In this document: positions 1-9,460 of the stretch, piece after piece
Layout of the letters: each line of letters begins with the position of its first letter
Position numbering within the stretch: the first letter of the stretch is position 1
Origin: Halorubrum sp. PV6
Lineage (GTDB): Archaea > Halobacteriota > Halobacteria > Halobacteriales > Haloferacaceae
Direction: 5' to 3'
NCBI RefSeq assembly: GCF_003990725.2
Contig: NZ_CP030064.1
Coordinates: forward strand, 2,356,001-2,420,000
DNA length: 64,000 nucleotides
Translations under genes and position numbers: made by a program
The notes under the pieces: generated by a model
What the model saw: the letters and a program-made list of their open reading frames with translations, nothing else
Told to the model about the DNA's origin: nothing
The model's database searches: none

Positions 1-86
1 CCTGCGACCGGCGTGACGATGAGGAACGTGACGGCGAGCGCACCGACCGTCGAGGCGAGCGAGGGCGAACCACCGGCGTCGGTCAT
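1..86 (-). CDS. Partial membrane protein, N-terminus only
   Basis: The reverse strand has an ATG at 86 followed by an open frame that runs off the left edge. The 28 visible residues begin MTDAGGSPS and lead into a hydrophobic stretch (GALAVTFLIVTPVAG) that looks like a first membrane segment. It is divergent from the nucleoside phosphorylase, so a nucleoside transporter would be a sensible guess, but nothing in the visible residues proves it. The family cannot be assigned from this fragment. Confidence 0.5.
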   Translation of the reverse strand, partial: MTDAGGSPSLASTVGALAVTFLIVTPVA

Positions 87-263
87 ACCCGGATCTGCGG
101 CCGTCGGGCGATAAGCCGGTCGATCGGTGCGACGGCGCAGAGCGGGCGGAATCGGTCGACAATCCGCTTATAAATCGTATGCTGCGATATCAAATTGGCT
201 TCGCGGCTCCCTCTCCGCCCGCCGACCGGTCCGTTTTTGCGCGCGGCGGGTGTCTCGGCGCGT

Positions 264-989
264 ATGGCGAAACAGCCGCACCTGCTGGTCGAGGAGGGCG
301 ACGTCCACGAAATCGCGATCATTCCGGGCGACCCCGGCCGCGTCGACCGCATCGCCGACCTGTGTGACGAGAGCGAACTCGTCGCGCAGAACCGCGAGTA
401 CAAGATCGTCAACGCGAGCTACGAGGGCACCGACCTCACCATCTGCTCGACCGGGATCGGCTGCCCGTCGGCCGCCATCGCGGTGGAGGAGCTCTCGCGT
501 GTCGGCGTCGAGACGTTCCTCCGGTGTGGCACCTGCGGCGCGTTACAGGCCGACATGGAGGTCGGCGACATGGTGGTCGCGACGGGCGCGGCCAAAGAGG
601 AGGGGACGAGCAAGCGCTACGAGTCGGCGAACTACCCCGCGGTCCCGGACTACGACGCGCTCACCGAGCTCGTCGGCGCCGCAGAGGACAACGGCGAGGA
701 GATCCACGTCGGGCCGATCGTCTCGGACGACGCCTTCTACAACGAGAGCGACGCGTACGTCGACGACTGGAACGACGCGAACCTGCTCGCGATCGAGATG
801 GAGGCCGCGACCGTCTTCTCGCTGGCGCGACGCAAGGGGCTCCGCGCCGGCGCCATCTGCACCGTCGACGGCAACCTCGTCGCGGGCTCACAGAAGGGCG
901 CAGACTCCGATGACGAACTGCCGGAAAAGGCGAAAGACAACGTCGAACGCGCGATCTTGATCACGCTGAACGCGGTCACGGCCCTGTAG
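264..989 (+). CDS. Nucleoside phosphorylase (uridine phosphorylase-like)
   Basis: This 241-residue protein belongs to the PNP/UDP phosphorylase family, which cleaves nucleosides with phosphate to give a free base and (deoxy)ribose-1-phosphate in the cytoplasmic salvage pathway. Visible signatures are the phosphate-binding GDPGRVDRI near residue 20, a Gly-rich CSTGIGCPSAAIAVEE segment, and AIEMEAATVF near 183, where Glu-Met-Glu binds the ribose. Uridine is the likeliest substrate because of the UDP-like arrangement, but substrate cannot be read from sequence alone. I chose the ATG at 264 because the family-like sequence begins there (MAKQPHLL); a TTG at 195 would add 23 arginine- and proline-rich residues. 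A TATA-like CTTATAAAT lies near 168-176, so a leader of about 65 bases is implied, unlike the leaderless neighbours. Confidence 0.9.
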   Translation: MAKQPHLLVEEGDVHEIAIIPGDPGRVDRIADLCDESELVAQNREYKIVNASYEGTDLTICSTGIGCPSAAIAVEELSRVGVETFLRCGTCGALQADMEVGDMVVATGAAKEEGTSKRYESANYPAVPDYDALTELVGAAEDNGEEIHVGPIVSDDAFYNESDAYVDDWNDANLLAIEMEAATVFSLARRKGLRAGAICTVDGNLVAGSQKGADSDDELPEKAKDNVERAILITLNAVTAL

Positions 990-1009
990 GCGGCGGTCGA
1001 GACGCCTCC

Positions 1010-1456
1010 TTACTCTTCGGCGCGGAACTCCACCAGCGTCAGGTCCCGGTCGAGCGCGCAGGTGTCGTGGGGCGGCTCGCCGAGCACCTGGTCGATCACG
1101 CGCTCGTCGTCGAAGTCGGCGCCGTCGGGGACGCAGTACCCGTGGCTCGGGCACTCGGTGTGAGGACACGGCCCCGCAAGCGACACCCTGCTGCCGGCGT
1201 ACGCCTGCCGCGACGGGACGTTCGCGGGGACGGGCGCGGGCTCGACTTCGACCGCGCGGACGCCGGCGTCGTGGACGGCGCAGTCGAGCGTCTGCGCGTT
1301 CTCGCGGATTCCCGTCACGCGGTACCGCGTCCCCTCGGAGAGGTTGAGACACTGACTCCGGTAGGGACACCCCTCACAGTCGGGCGACTCTCCCTGATAG
1401 ACGAACTCGCGGCCCGTGTCGGCGAGCCGCGTTCCGATGAGCGTGACCGTGGTCAT
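1010..1456 (-). CDS. UPF0179 family Cys-rich protein
   Basis: This 148-residue protein matches the archaeal UPF0179 family, whose function is not known. It has CEGCPYRSQC near residue 26 and CPHTECPSHGYC near residue 97, plus further single cysteines, which suggests a bound metal (zinc or iron-sulfur). The start ATG at 1456 lies 27 bases from a TTACGG box, fitting leaderless transcription. It is convergent with the phosphorylase and divergent from tmcA. A much longer open frame extends upstream on this strand but is the antisense shadow of tmcA. Confidence 0.85.
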   Translation of the reverse strand: MTTVTLIGTRLADTGREFVYQGESPDCEGCPYRSQCLNLSEGTRYRVTGIRENAQTLDCAVHDAGVRAVEVEPAPVPANVPSRQAYAGSRVSLAGPCPHTECPSHGYCVPDGADFDDERVIDQVLGEPPHDTCALDRDLTLVEFRAEE

Positions 1457-1588
1457 AGACGGGGTGAGGCTCCGCGCCGCCGTAAGCCTCCCGCCTCGCG
1501 CGGAGCGCGTCGCAACGCGCCGCTCCGACCCTGTCGGGGCGCGGAGAGGGCAAGACACATCCGCGCGCCCCGGAAACGGAGACCAAAG

Positions 1589-3904
1589 ATGATCGCGACG
1601 CTGGCGCGAGACGCGAAGCGGGCGGCCGAGCGGGCGAACGAGCGACGCGTCCTCGTGTTCGCCGGCGACCGCGACCGCGGCTTCGACGCGGCCTACGACG
1701 CGATCGAAGCCGTCGTCGACGACGGAGCGGGCGACGCCGACGACTCGCCCGCGGTGTCGGTCGTCTCCACGCGAGAGGGGTTCCGCTTCGAGGAACACCG
1801 CCCGCGGAGCGCCGACGATCTCCTCGGTCGCACCCGCGAGGTCGTCGTCGTCGACTGCCACGAGCAGTTCGTCCCGAACGCGCTCGGTCGGACCGTCGGC
1901 GCGGTCGACGGCGGCGGGCTCCTCGTCCTGTTGACGCCCGACCTCGACGCGTGGCCCGAGGTTCGCGACCGGTTCGACGACTCGCTCGCGGTGCCGCCGT
2001 TTACAATCGAGGACGTGACCGGCCGGTTCCGAGAGCGCTTCGTCGGGACCCTCCGGTCGCATCCGGGGATCGCCGTCGTCTCGCTCGGCGGAGCCGACGG
2101 GCACCCGAGCGTCGAGCGCGACGGCGGCGTCGGCCGAGCGCCCGACGCGGAGGCGGCGGGAACCGAGCCGGAGAGCGAGCCGAGGGCGGAGTCGCCGCCT
2201 CACCCCCCGAACGCGACGTTCCCGCCCGCCGCCTACGACGCGTGTCTCACGGGCGACCAGGTGCGGGCGGTGAGGGCCTTCGAGTCGCTCTCGACGCCGG
2301 GACACGCGGTCGTCGTCGAGGCTGATCGCGGGCGCGGCAAATCGAGCGCGGCGGGGCTCGCGGCCGGCTCGCTCGCGCTCGCCGGCAAGGACGTGGTAGT
2401 CACGGCGCCGGCGTTTCGCAACGCGGCCGAACTGTTCGCGCGCGCGTCGGAGCTGATCGGAGCGAGCGTCGACGCGGAGCGGCGCCGGATCGACGCGCCC
2501 GACGGCGGCTGCGTTCGGTACCTGCCGCCCGCCGCGGCCGCCGACCTGCCCGCGGCCCCGGACGCGGTGCTCGTCGACGAGGCGGCGGCGCTCCCCGTGC
2601 GCCTGCTGGAGCGGTACCTCGACGCACCCGCCGTCGCGTTCTGCACGACGGTGCACGGCTACGAGGGCGCCGGTCGCGGGTTCGCGATCCGGTTTAAATC
2701 CCGCCTGCGCGACAGCCGGTTCGCGGTCCGGGAGGTCCGCCTCGACGAGCCGATCCGGTACGCCCGGAACGACCCGGTGGAGGCGTGGGCGTCGCGCGCG
2801 CTCTTACTCGACGCGCGGCCGGCGGTGGACGCGGCTGTCGCGGACAGCACGGTCGAGACGGCGACGTATCGGGCGGTCGCGCCGGACGACCTGCTCGCCG
2901 ACGAGGCGCTGCTCCGCGAGGCGTTCGGGCTGCTCGTCGCCGCCCACTACCGCACCGAGCCGAACGACCTCGCGCGGCTGCTCGACGCGCCGAACCTCAC
3001 CGCGAGAGCCCTCGTCGACGACGGACGAGTGGTCGCGGTCGCCATGCTCGCTCGCGAGGGCGGCCTCGACGCCGACACCCGCCGGAAGATGTACGAGGGC
3101 GAGCGCGTCCGCGGCAACATGGTCCCGGACGTGCTCACGAGCCAGCTCCGCGACGTGGACGCGGCCGAGCCGCGCGGGCTCCGGACGGTCCGGATAGCGA
3201 CCCACCACGCCTGCAGAGACGAGGGGTTCGGCTCGCGGCTGCTCGACGAGATACACGGGGAGTTCGGTCGGGGTCGAGGCGGCGAGGAGGCCGGCGCGGT
3301 CGACTACTTCTCCGTCGGGTACGGCGCCACCCCGCGCCTGCTCCGCTTCTGGCGGCGGGCCGGCTACCGGACGGTCCACCTCTCGACGTCGCGCAACGAC
3401 GCCTCCGGCGAACACTCCGCGATCATGGTACGGCCCGTCGGCGAGGGGGCCGGCCGGGCGCTGCTCGACCGCAACGCGACCGCCTTCCGCGACCGCGAGC
3501 GCGACGGGCTCTCGGACGCCCACCGGGACGTGGACCCCGATGTGGTCGCCGGCGCGCTCCGCGCCTGCTCGGCCGAGGTGCCGATCGATCTCACCCGGCG
3601 GGAGTGGCGCTCGGTCGTCGGCGCGTCGTTCGGCCCGGGGATGTACGACAGCGCGCCCGGCGCGTTCCGGGACCTCGCGCTCGCGGCGCTGATCGAGGGC
3701 GTTCCGGCGCTCGACGGGCGCGAGGCGCGCCTGCTCGTCCGGAAGGTGTTACAGGGCCGCCCGTGGGAGTCGGTCGCCGAGGAGCTCGGCTACGTCTCGA
3801 CGGCCGCCTGTATGCGCGCGCTCGGCGACGCCTACGAGCCGCTCGTCGAACGGTACGGGAGCGAGTTCGCCCGGCGCGAGCGGGAGCGGTTTCGCGGTGA
3901 CTGA
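1589..3904 (+). CDS. tmcA: tRNA(Met) cytidine acetyltransferase TmcA
   Basis: TmcA makes N4-acetylcytidine in RNA from acetyl-CoA and ATP; archaeal members modify tRNA and often many rRNA and mRNA sites. The 771 residues show the family order: an N-terminal DUF1726-like domain, a helicase-like module with Walker A (DRGRGKSSA, about 247-254) and Walker B (LVDEAAALP, about 330), a GNAT acetyltransferase domain with the acetyl-CoA loop HACRDEGFGSRLL near 540, and a C-terminal tRNA-binding tail. The start ATG at 1589 follows the divergent UPF0179 gene; a longer frame reaching to 1067 overlaps that gene and is rejected. Length fits the family. Confidence 0.95.
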   Translation: MIATLARDAKRAAERANERRVLVFAGDRDRGFDAAYDAIEAVVDDGAGDADDSPAVSVVSTREGFRFEEHRPRSADDLLGRTREVVVVDCHEQFVPNALGRTVGAVDGGGLLVLLTPDLDAWPEVRDRFDDSLAVPPFTIEDVTGRFRERFVGTLRSHPGIAVVSLGGADGHPSVERDGGVGRAPDAEAAGTEPESEPRAESPPHPPNATFPPAAYDACLTGDQVRAVRAFESLSTPGHAVVVEADRGRGKSSAAGLAAGSLALAGKDVVVTAPAFRNAAELFARASELIGASVDAERRRIDAPDGGCVRYLPPAAAADLPAAPDAVLVDEAAALPVRLLERYLDAPAVAFCTTVHGYEGAGRGFAIRFKSRLRDSRFAVREVRLDEPIRYARNDPVEAWASRALLLDARPAVDAAVADSTVETATYRAVAPDDLLADEALLREAFGLLVAAHYRTEPNDLARLLDAPNLTARALVDDGRVVAVAMLAREGGLDADTRRKMYEGERVRGNMVPDVLTSQLRDVDAAEPRGLRTVRIATHHACRDEGFGSRLLDEIHGEFGRGRGGEEAGAVDYFSVGYGATPRLLRFWRRAGYRTVHLSTSRNDASGEHSAIMVRPVGEGAGRALLDRNATAFRDRERDGLSDAHRDVDPDVVAGALRACSAEVPIDLTRREWRSVVGASFGPGMYDSAPGAFRDLALAALIEGVPALDGREARLLVRKVLQGRPWESVAEELGYVSTAACMRALGDAYEPLVERYGSEFARRERERFRGD

Positions 3905-3942
3905 GCGGGATTTATAAGTAGGTCACGCGGCCGGCGGCGCGC

Positions 3943-4374
<432 letters not shown>

Positions 4375-6147
4375 CTACGGGTGCGCGTAGTACGCCAGCA
4401 GGTCCTCGGAGCCGTCCGGACCGTCGTCCTCGTCGGTCGCCTCGGGGTCGAACGCGTCGATGCGAGCGAAGCCGACGCGCTCGAACTGGACGACGGTGTC
4501 GGGCTCGACGTCGGCTATCGCGGGCTCGGCGTAGCCGACCACGTCGCCGGAGACCGTCCGCAGGCGGGTCGCGAGCCCCTCGTCGGCCGGCGCCCAGTGG
4601 ATCACGTCCACGTCGCCGTCGCGGACCACGTCGATGTCGGCGTCGACGAAGACCAGTTCGTCGCCCTCGTCGCGCACGCAGCCGTACCCCTTGAGCCAGA
4701 CGCGTTCGCCCTCGGGCGGACGGTCGGACGACTCGACGACGACCCGACCGGCGGGCACCTCCCGGTCGCCGCGGTCCGGGAAGTCGGGGTGGAAGGGCGG
4801 GTGGCCGGCCGCGGGCGCGGGCGCTCCGCCGTCGACGACCGGTAGTTCGACCGCCGGGTCGTCCTCGCGGTCGCGGACGAGGAAGAAGCGGTCGGCCTCG
4901 TCGTCGACGATGTCCCGGTTGTTCGCGTACACCGACGACATCGCCAGATCGACGTCGGAGGTGGACATCCCCAGCGCCGTCATCGAGTCGACGAGCGCCT
5001 GTCCCTGGATTCCGCGGCGGCGCATGGACCGAATCGTCGGCGCGCGCGGGTCGTCCCAGCCCGTCAACTCGCCGTCTTCGATGAGGCCTTTGATCGTCGA
5101 CGTCGAGAGTTTCACGTCGTACTCGTCGACCTGCACGTGGCCCCAGTGGAGGACCTCGGGGTACTCCCAGTCGAAGTAGTCGTAGACGAACCGCTGGCGC
5201 TTCGCGGAGTCCTGGAGGTCGATGCCGCGGATGATGTGGGTGACGCCCGTGAGGTGGTCGTCGACGCCGGACTGGAAGTCGAGCATGGGCCAGCAGCGGT
5301 AGTCCGCGGCCGCCTCGCGCGGGTGCGGCGTGTCGATCATTCGGAAGGCCACCCAGTCGCGCAGCGCGGGGTTTTTGTGCTCGATGTCGGTCTTCACGCG
5401 GAGGACCATCTCGCCGGAGTCGTACTCCCCGTCGACCATCGCGGCGAACTCCTCGTGGACCGTCTCGGCGTCCTTCTCGCGGTGCGGACAGGGCTCGGCG
5501 TCGTTTTTCAGCGACGAGAAGGTCTCGCCGGAACACGAGCAGGTGTACGCGCCGCCGAGGTCGATCAGGTCGCGGGCGTGGTCGTAGTACGTCTCCAGCC
5601 GGTCGGAGGCTTTCAGCACGCGGTCGGCCTCGAAGCCGAGGTACGCGATGTCCTCCAAGATGGCGTCGTACGCGTCCAGATCGGGTCGTTTCGTCTCCGG
5701 GTCGGTGTCGTCGAACCGGCAGATGAGCTCGCCGTCGTACCGCTCCTTGTACGTCCCGATGACGGCGGGCATGCGCGCGTGGCCGACGTGCCACGGACCG
5801 TTCGGGTTCGGGGCGGCGCGCATCACGACTGCGCCGTCCTCGGCGTTCGGCAGCTCGGGGAGGACGTGGTCGTCCGTCTCGTCGTCGGCCTCCAGCGCCG
5901 CGAGGCGGTCGGGCGCGAGTTCGCCGAGGCGGTCGCGACGCTCGGCTTCGTCCATGTCGGCGACCCGGTTCACGACCGGCGCGACGACGCCGGGGATCTC
6001 GTCGCCGTGCGGTCGGAAGTCGGGGTTCTCGCCCATGAGCGGGCCCATGATGGCGCCCACGTCCGGGTCGTTGCCGTGTTTGAGCGCGTTAAACAGCGCG
6101 GCGGTCTCGGCGGCCGCCTCGGCGCGCTCGCGGAGTTCGTCGTCCAT
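4375..6147 (-). CDS. gltX: Glutamyl-tRNA synthetase (archaeal non-discriminating type)
   Basis: Charges tRNA-Glu, and in archaea usually tRNA-Gln as well, with glutamate. The 590-residue class I synthetase shows the HIGH-type motif as WHVGHARM (about residues 118-125) and the KMSKS-type motif as KLSTS (about 346), followed by the archaeal/eukaryotic beta-barrel anticodon-binding C-terminus. A CSCSG motif near 208 is probably part of the insert. The ATG at 6147 was chosen because a TTTTTGA box sits 26 bases upstream and the family-like N-terminus starts there; the frame is open 41 codons further but those are Arg/Pro-rich. Confidence 0.95.
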   Translation of the reverse strand: MDDELRERAEAAAETAALFNALKHGNDPDVGAIMGPLMGENPDFRPHGDEIPGVVAPVVNRVADMDEAERRDRLGELAPDRLAALEADDETDDHVLPELPNAEDGAVVMRAAPNPNGPWHVGHARMPAVIGTYKERYDGELICRFDDTDPETKRPDLDAYDAILEDIAYLGFEADRVLKASDRLETYYDHARDLIDLGGAYTCSCSGETFSSLKNDAEPCPHREKDAETVHEEFAAMVDGEYDSGEMVLRVKTDIEHKNPALRDWVAFRMIDTPHPREAAADYRCWPMLDFQSGVDDHLTGVTHIIRGIDLQDSAKRQRFVYDYFDWEYPEVLHWGHVQVDEYDVKLSTSTIKGLIEDGELTGWDDPRAPTIRSMRRRGIQGQALVDSMTALGMSTSDVDLAMSSVYANNRDIVDDEADRFFLVRDREDDPAVELPVVDGGAPAPAAGHPPFHPDFPDRGDREVPAGRVVVESSDRPPEGERVWLKGYGCVRDEGDELVFVDADIDVVRDGDVDVIHWAPADEGLATRLRTVSGDVVGYAEPAIADVEPDTVVQFERVGFARIDAFDPEATDEDDGPDGSEDLLAYYAHP

Positions 6148-6490
6148 GCCGGTCGGTTGTCGGGGTCGGCTCAAAAACGCCGCGGAACGGCGGTCGCGGA
6201 GGCGGCTCGCGGGGGCGCGAGCGCCGCGGGGCCGCGGGTAGGGGTATCGAAGCCGTGGCGCCGGACCCACCTAAATCGTCGAGACCGTTCACGCCGCGAG
6301 GACCGCCGCGTCGCCGTGAACGGTCGAGAGGCTTATTACCGCTCGATAACGTAGATATGCGATCTGCTAGCAAGACAACCTCTGAGGCCGCCGTGCGCCG
6401 GCTCCGCCGGGTTGATATCGGGGCGAACCGTTGTGCGGCTATGGACACGGGAGCGACCGACGGCCGGGCGCGGCAGACGAGGGGGTCGAC
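6148..6490. other. Intergenic region with inverted repeat
   Basis: No convincing gene is seen here. It holds the gltX promoter box near 6173 and an inverted repeat, ACCGTTCACG at 6284-6293 and CGTGAACGGT at 6315-6324, with 21 bases between the arms. A short open frame from ATG 6358 (46 codons) is Arg-rich and not supported. The stretch probably also carries the promoter of the small membrane protein that follows. Confidence 0.4.
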
Positions 6491-6730
6491 GTGGTAGGAC
6501 CGATAACCGAATCGGAGCGCGACGCCGGCAACCGGCGAATAAAACTCGTTATTCTGCTCATCGTGGCGACGTCGCCGCCGCTCATCTCGCTCCAGTTCGA
6601 CCCCTCCCCGCTCGAACTCCTCGCGGCGCTCGGCGCCGGAACGGCGCTGGGGCTCGTCGTCGTGTGGTACCTCAGTCGGTTGGGAACGGAGTTCGCCGGC
6701 AGTTCGCGCCGACCGGACCGGCGACGGTGA
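6491..6730 (+). CDS. Small two-segment membrane protein, unknown
   Basis: From a GTG at 6491 this frame encodes 79 residues with a polar N-terminus (VGPITESERDAGNRRIK), a hydrophobic segment (LVILLIVATSPPLI), a short loop, a second hydrophobic segment (LLAALGAGTALGLVVVWYL) and a basic tail. The hydrophobic pattern and low arginine in the core mark it as coding. The frame is open further upstream, but the added residues are unlike a membrane protein start, so the GTG is preferred. Family and role are not recognised. Confidence 0.55.
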   Translation: MVGPITESERDAGNRRIKLVILLIVATSPPLISLQFDPSPLELLAALGAGTALGLVVVWYLSRLGTEFAGSSRRPDRRR

Positions 6731-6756
6731 GCGGAGCGTAACCGGCTGTCTCGGCG

Positions 6757-7653
6757 TCAGTCCTGTTCGATCCGCGAACTCGCGGACGCGCCCGACTCCG
6801 GAGCGGTGACCACCTCGCCGGCGCGGTCGCCGGTGATCGACCGGGACGACGACAGCGGCGAGATGCTCACTTCGCCCTCAATCACCGCGAGCCGGTCCGA
6901 GCCGGGGTCGTCGGCCACGTCGCCGCGGAGGAACTCCCGCCAGAAGCGGTCGCGGAGCTCCATGCCCATCTCGCCGCGCCGCTCGTTGACCGACCAGCCC
7001 TCGGGGACGTTCTCGGGTTCCGACGGCGCGTCGCCGGGGTGGAACTCGATGACGTCGAAGCCGCGCGCGGGCTCGGTCAGCCGGTAGGTGGGGTCGGCGG
7101 CCGTCTCGTCGCCGGCCGCGGGGACGTTGACGTTCAACACGTCGGCCCCGAAGGGGAGGACGAGGCCGTCGTCGCCGCGCTCCGCGCGCTCGATCAGGTC
7201 GACAACGACGCGCGCGGCGACCGCGAAGTCGCTGTGGTCGAGCGTCGGCGGGACGGGGAGGTTCCCGCGGTCGTACAGCGACACCGCGATCGCCGGGGTC
7301 CCGAGGAACGACGCCTCCATCGCGGCGCCGACCGTGCCGGACTGCCCGAGGATGTGCGCGCCGATGTTCGGGCCGTGGTTACAGCCGGAGACGACCACGT
7401 CTGGGTCGAGGCCGAGCGCCACCTCCGCGACGGCGACGCAGTCGGCGGGCGTGCCCTCGACCGCGTAGCCCGCGTCGGTCTCCGTGTACTCGACGGTCGT
7501 GTCCCACCACGAGCGCGCGCCGCCGACACCGGACTGGTTGCTCTTGGGGGCGACCACCGTCACGTCGTACTCGCGACCGAGCGCGTCGGCCAGCGCCCGG
7601 ATCCCGACGGCGTCGATACCGTCGTCGTTGGTGAGGAGGATCTCCGTCGTCAT
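6757..7653 (-). CDS. surE: 5'/3'-nucleotidase SurE
   Basis: SurE is a metal-dependent phosphatase that removes phosphate from nucleoside monophosphates. The 298 residues begin with the metal-binding ILLTNDDGIDAVG, and carry SNQSGVGGA near residue 39 and the SGCNHGPNIG loop near 90. The ATG at 7653 is preferred over a GTG at 7662 because a TTTTCTC box lies about 26 bases before it. The C-terminal 30 residues are a weakly conserved tail. It is alone between the small membrane gene and carA. Confidence 0.92.
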   Translation of the reverse strand: MTTEILLTNDDGIDAVGIRALADALGREYDVTVVAPKSNQSGVGGARSWWDTTVEYTETDAGYAVEGTPADCVAVAEVALGLDPDVVVSGCNHGPNIGAHILGQSGTVGAAMEASFLGTPAIAVSLYDRGNLPVPPTLDHSDFAVAARVVVDLIERAERGDDGLVLPFGADVLNVNVPAAGDETAADPTYRLTEPARGFDVIEFHPGDAPSEPENVPEGWSVNERRGEMGMELRDRFWREFLRGDVADDPGSDRLAVIEGEVSISPLSSSRSITGDRAGEVVTAPESGASASSRIEQD

Positions 7654-7793
7654 GATCGACACTGCGAGCGGACGGGAGAAAACGTCGCCGGTCGCAGACG
7701 AGCGACGGTAGCGGCGAAAAACGGGGGTCGCGGGCGTCGTCCGGGTGGTACTCGCGGATGGTCAGCCGGAGGGCGGAGTCCGTCGGCGGGCGC

Positions 7794-8855
7794 TCAGTCG
7801 GCCGAGACGGGCGGGGCGGACCGCGCCAACTCCAGCACCTCGTCGAAGAAGCCGAGGGAGTCGTGCGGGCCGGGGTTTGCTTCGGGGTGGTACTGGCGGG
7901 TGATGACGTCGAGTTCGGCGCTGTCGAGGCCCTCGACCGTGTCGTCGTTGACGTTCACCTGCGTCACCTCAAGCGGGCCGGTGTCGGCGACGGTGTAGCC
8001 GTGGTTCTGCGTCGTCATCACGACCTGGCCGCTGCGGAGGTCCTTGACCGGCTGGTTGACGCCGCGGTGGCCGAACATCATCTTCTCCGTCGAACCGCCG
8101 AGCGCGCTCGTGATGACCTGCTGGCCGAGACAGATGCCGGCCATCGGCAGGTCGCCGGCGAAGGCGTCGACGACGGCCTGCGCCGCGACGAAGTTCTCCG
8201 GGTCGCCGGGGCCGTTCGAGACGAAGAGGATGTCGGGGTCGATGTCGGCCACGTCCTCGGGCGAGGCGTCGTACGGCAGGACGTGGACGTCCGCGCCGCG
8301 CTCGGTGAGCGAGGTGATGATAGAGCCCTTGGCGCCGCAGTCGATGAGCGCCACGTCGGCGACGCCGTCGCCCTCGTGGACGGTCGGCTCGGACACCGAC
8401 ACCTGCGCGCCGATGTCGACGTGGTCGCTCATCGGCTCGCACGTCTCCATCTCCGCGACCGCGTCCTCGGGGGTGACGTCGGGGCCGGCGGCGATCCCGC
8501 AGGCCATCGCGCCCTCCTCGCGGACGGTCGTGACGATTTCGCGGGTGTCGACGTGGTCGACCGCGGGCACGTCTTCGCCGTCGAGCCAGTCGGCCACGTC
8601 GTCGGTCAGCTCGCGGGCGATGGCCGCGCGGGGCTGGACCGACTCGGACTCGAACCGTTCAGTTCGGACGCCGTAGTTCCCGATCAGCGGGTACGAGAAG
8701 GTGAGGATCTGTTCGGCGTAGGAGGGGTCGGTAAGCGACTCCTCGTAGCCGGTGTACGCGGTCGTAAACACCAGTTCGCCGCGGGTGCGCCCCGGCGAGC
8801 GAGCGCGCGCTTCGAGCACGCGACCGTCAGCCAGCGCGATATAGGCGTCCGACAT
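7794..8855 (-). CDS. carA: Carbamoyl-phosphate synthase small subunit
   Basis: This glutamine amidotransferase subunit releases ammonia from glutamine and channels it to the large subunit CarB for carbamoyl phosphate, the precursor of pyrimidines and arginine. The 353 residues have an N-terminal CPSase small-chain domain and a C-terminal class I amidotransferase domain with the nucleophile in GICLGQQV (about Cys241) and the His-Glu pair in YHPEANPGPHD (about 325). The ATG at 8855 lies 28-29 bases after a TTTATTA box. carB is not adjacent in this window. A divergent Lrp-type regulator and a perfect palindrome upstream suggest amino-acid-responsive control. Confidence 0.95.
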   Translation of the reverse strand: MSDAYIALADGRVLEARARSPGRTRGELVFTTAYTGYEESLTDPSYAEQILTFSYPLIGNYGVRTERFESESVQPRAAIARELTDDVADWLDGEDVPAVDHVDTREIVTTVREEGAMACGIAAGPDVTPEDAVAEMETCEPMSDHVDIGAQVSVSEPTVHEGDGVADVALIDCGAKGSIITSLTERGADVHVLPYDASPEDVADIDPDILFVSNGPGDPENFVAAQAVVDAFAGDLPMAGICLGQQVITSALGGSTEKMMFGHRGVNQPVKDLRSGQVVMTTQNHGYTVADTGPLEVTQVNVNDDTVEGLDSAELDVITRQYHPEANPGPHDSLGFFDEVLELARSAPPVSAD

Positions 8856-8879
8856 TACGAGAAACGTACGTGTATAGGG

Positions 8880-8951
8880 TAATAAATGCGTCGTTCGTAG
8901 ATACGTTACGATATTCGTAACGAGTAAGTCGGCGGAGCGAGACGAAGAGGT
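8880..8951. promoter_or_regulatory. carA/lrp divergent promoter region with palindrome
   Basis: The 96 bases between carA and the Lrp gene hold a carA TATA-like box (TTTATTA on the reverse strand, about 8881-8888) and a perfect inverted repeat CGTTACGATATTCGTAACG at 8904-8922: two 8-base arms around TAT. Its position between a regulator and its divergent neighbour is typical of a regulator binding site. That the Lrp protein binds it is inference. Confidence 0.6.
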
Positions 8952-9365
8952 ATGGACGATCTCGATCGCCGGATCCTCTCGATACTGCGGCGGGACGCGC
9001 GAACCCCCTACACGGAGATCGCGGACCGCGTCGGCACCTCCGAGGGGACGGTGCGCAACCGCGTCGACCGCATGACGGAGGAGGGCGTGATCGAGCGGTT
9101 CACCGTCACGACCCGCACCGGCAACGTGAAGGCGATGATCGAGATCTCGGTGGAGATGAACGTCGACACCGCGGCCGTCGGCGAGCGGATGGTCGACTGG
9201 GAGGAGGTGGATTTCGTCTGGCAGGTGTCCGGCGAGGACGACGTGGTCTTAGTCGTCGACGCCGTGGACACCCGCGCCGTCAACGAACTCATCTCGCAGG
9301 CCCGCGAGATGGACGAGGTCAAATCGACGAAGACGCGGCTCATTCTGGACGAGCGGTTGGGCTGA
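8952..9365 (+). CDS. Lrp/AsnC family transcriptional regulator
   Basis: A 137-residue regulator with an N-terminal winged helix-turn-helix (LDRRILSILRRDARTP then VGTSEGTVRNRVDRM, about residues 3-40) and a C-terminal RAM ligand-binding domain (about 55-135). Lrp proteins form octamers or dimers and respond to amino acids. It is divergent from carA, with the 19-base palindrome about 30 bases before its start, so it is a good candidate to control both itself and carbamoyl phosphate synthesis. Ligand unknown. Confidence 0.9.
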   Translation: MDDLDRRILSILRRDARTPYTEIADRVGTSEGTVRNRVDRMTEEGVIERFTVTTRTGNVKAMIEISVEMNVDTAAVGERMVDWEEVDFVWQVSGEDDVVLVVDAVDTRAVNELISQAREMDEVKSTKTRLILDERLG

Positions 9366-9460
9366 GCGACTCGGCGTGCCGACGCGAGGAGCGCTGGTCC
9401 TATTTAAATAAAACCGCGAAGTCGATGAGCGCACAGCGGACGAAACACGGCGAGCGACGC

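Noticed and set aside
1067-1588. N-terminal extension of tmcA and the long reverse frame 1457-2656
   Set aside because: Arg-rich shadows of GC-rich genes; the extension overlaps UPF0179 on the other strand.
3905-3942. Two TTATAA boxes between tmcA and ferredoxin as a promoter for a small RNA
   Set aside because: They lie between convergent genes and one overlaps the ferredoxin stop codon; nothing downstream supports an RNA gene.
7969-8442. Arg-rich frames across carA and similar ones over TRAP, thrC, gap and pgk genes
   Set aside because: Typical GC-rich shadow frames, composition unlike haloarchaeal proteins, inside well-supported genes.
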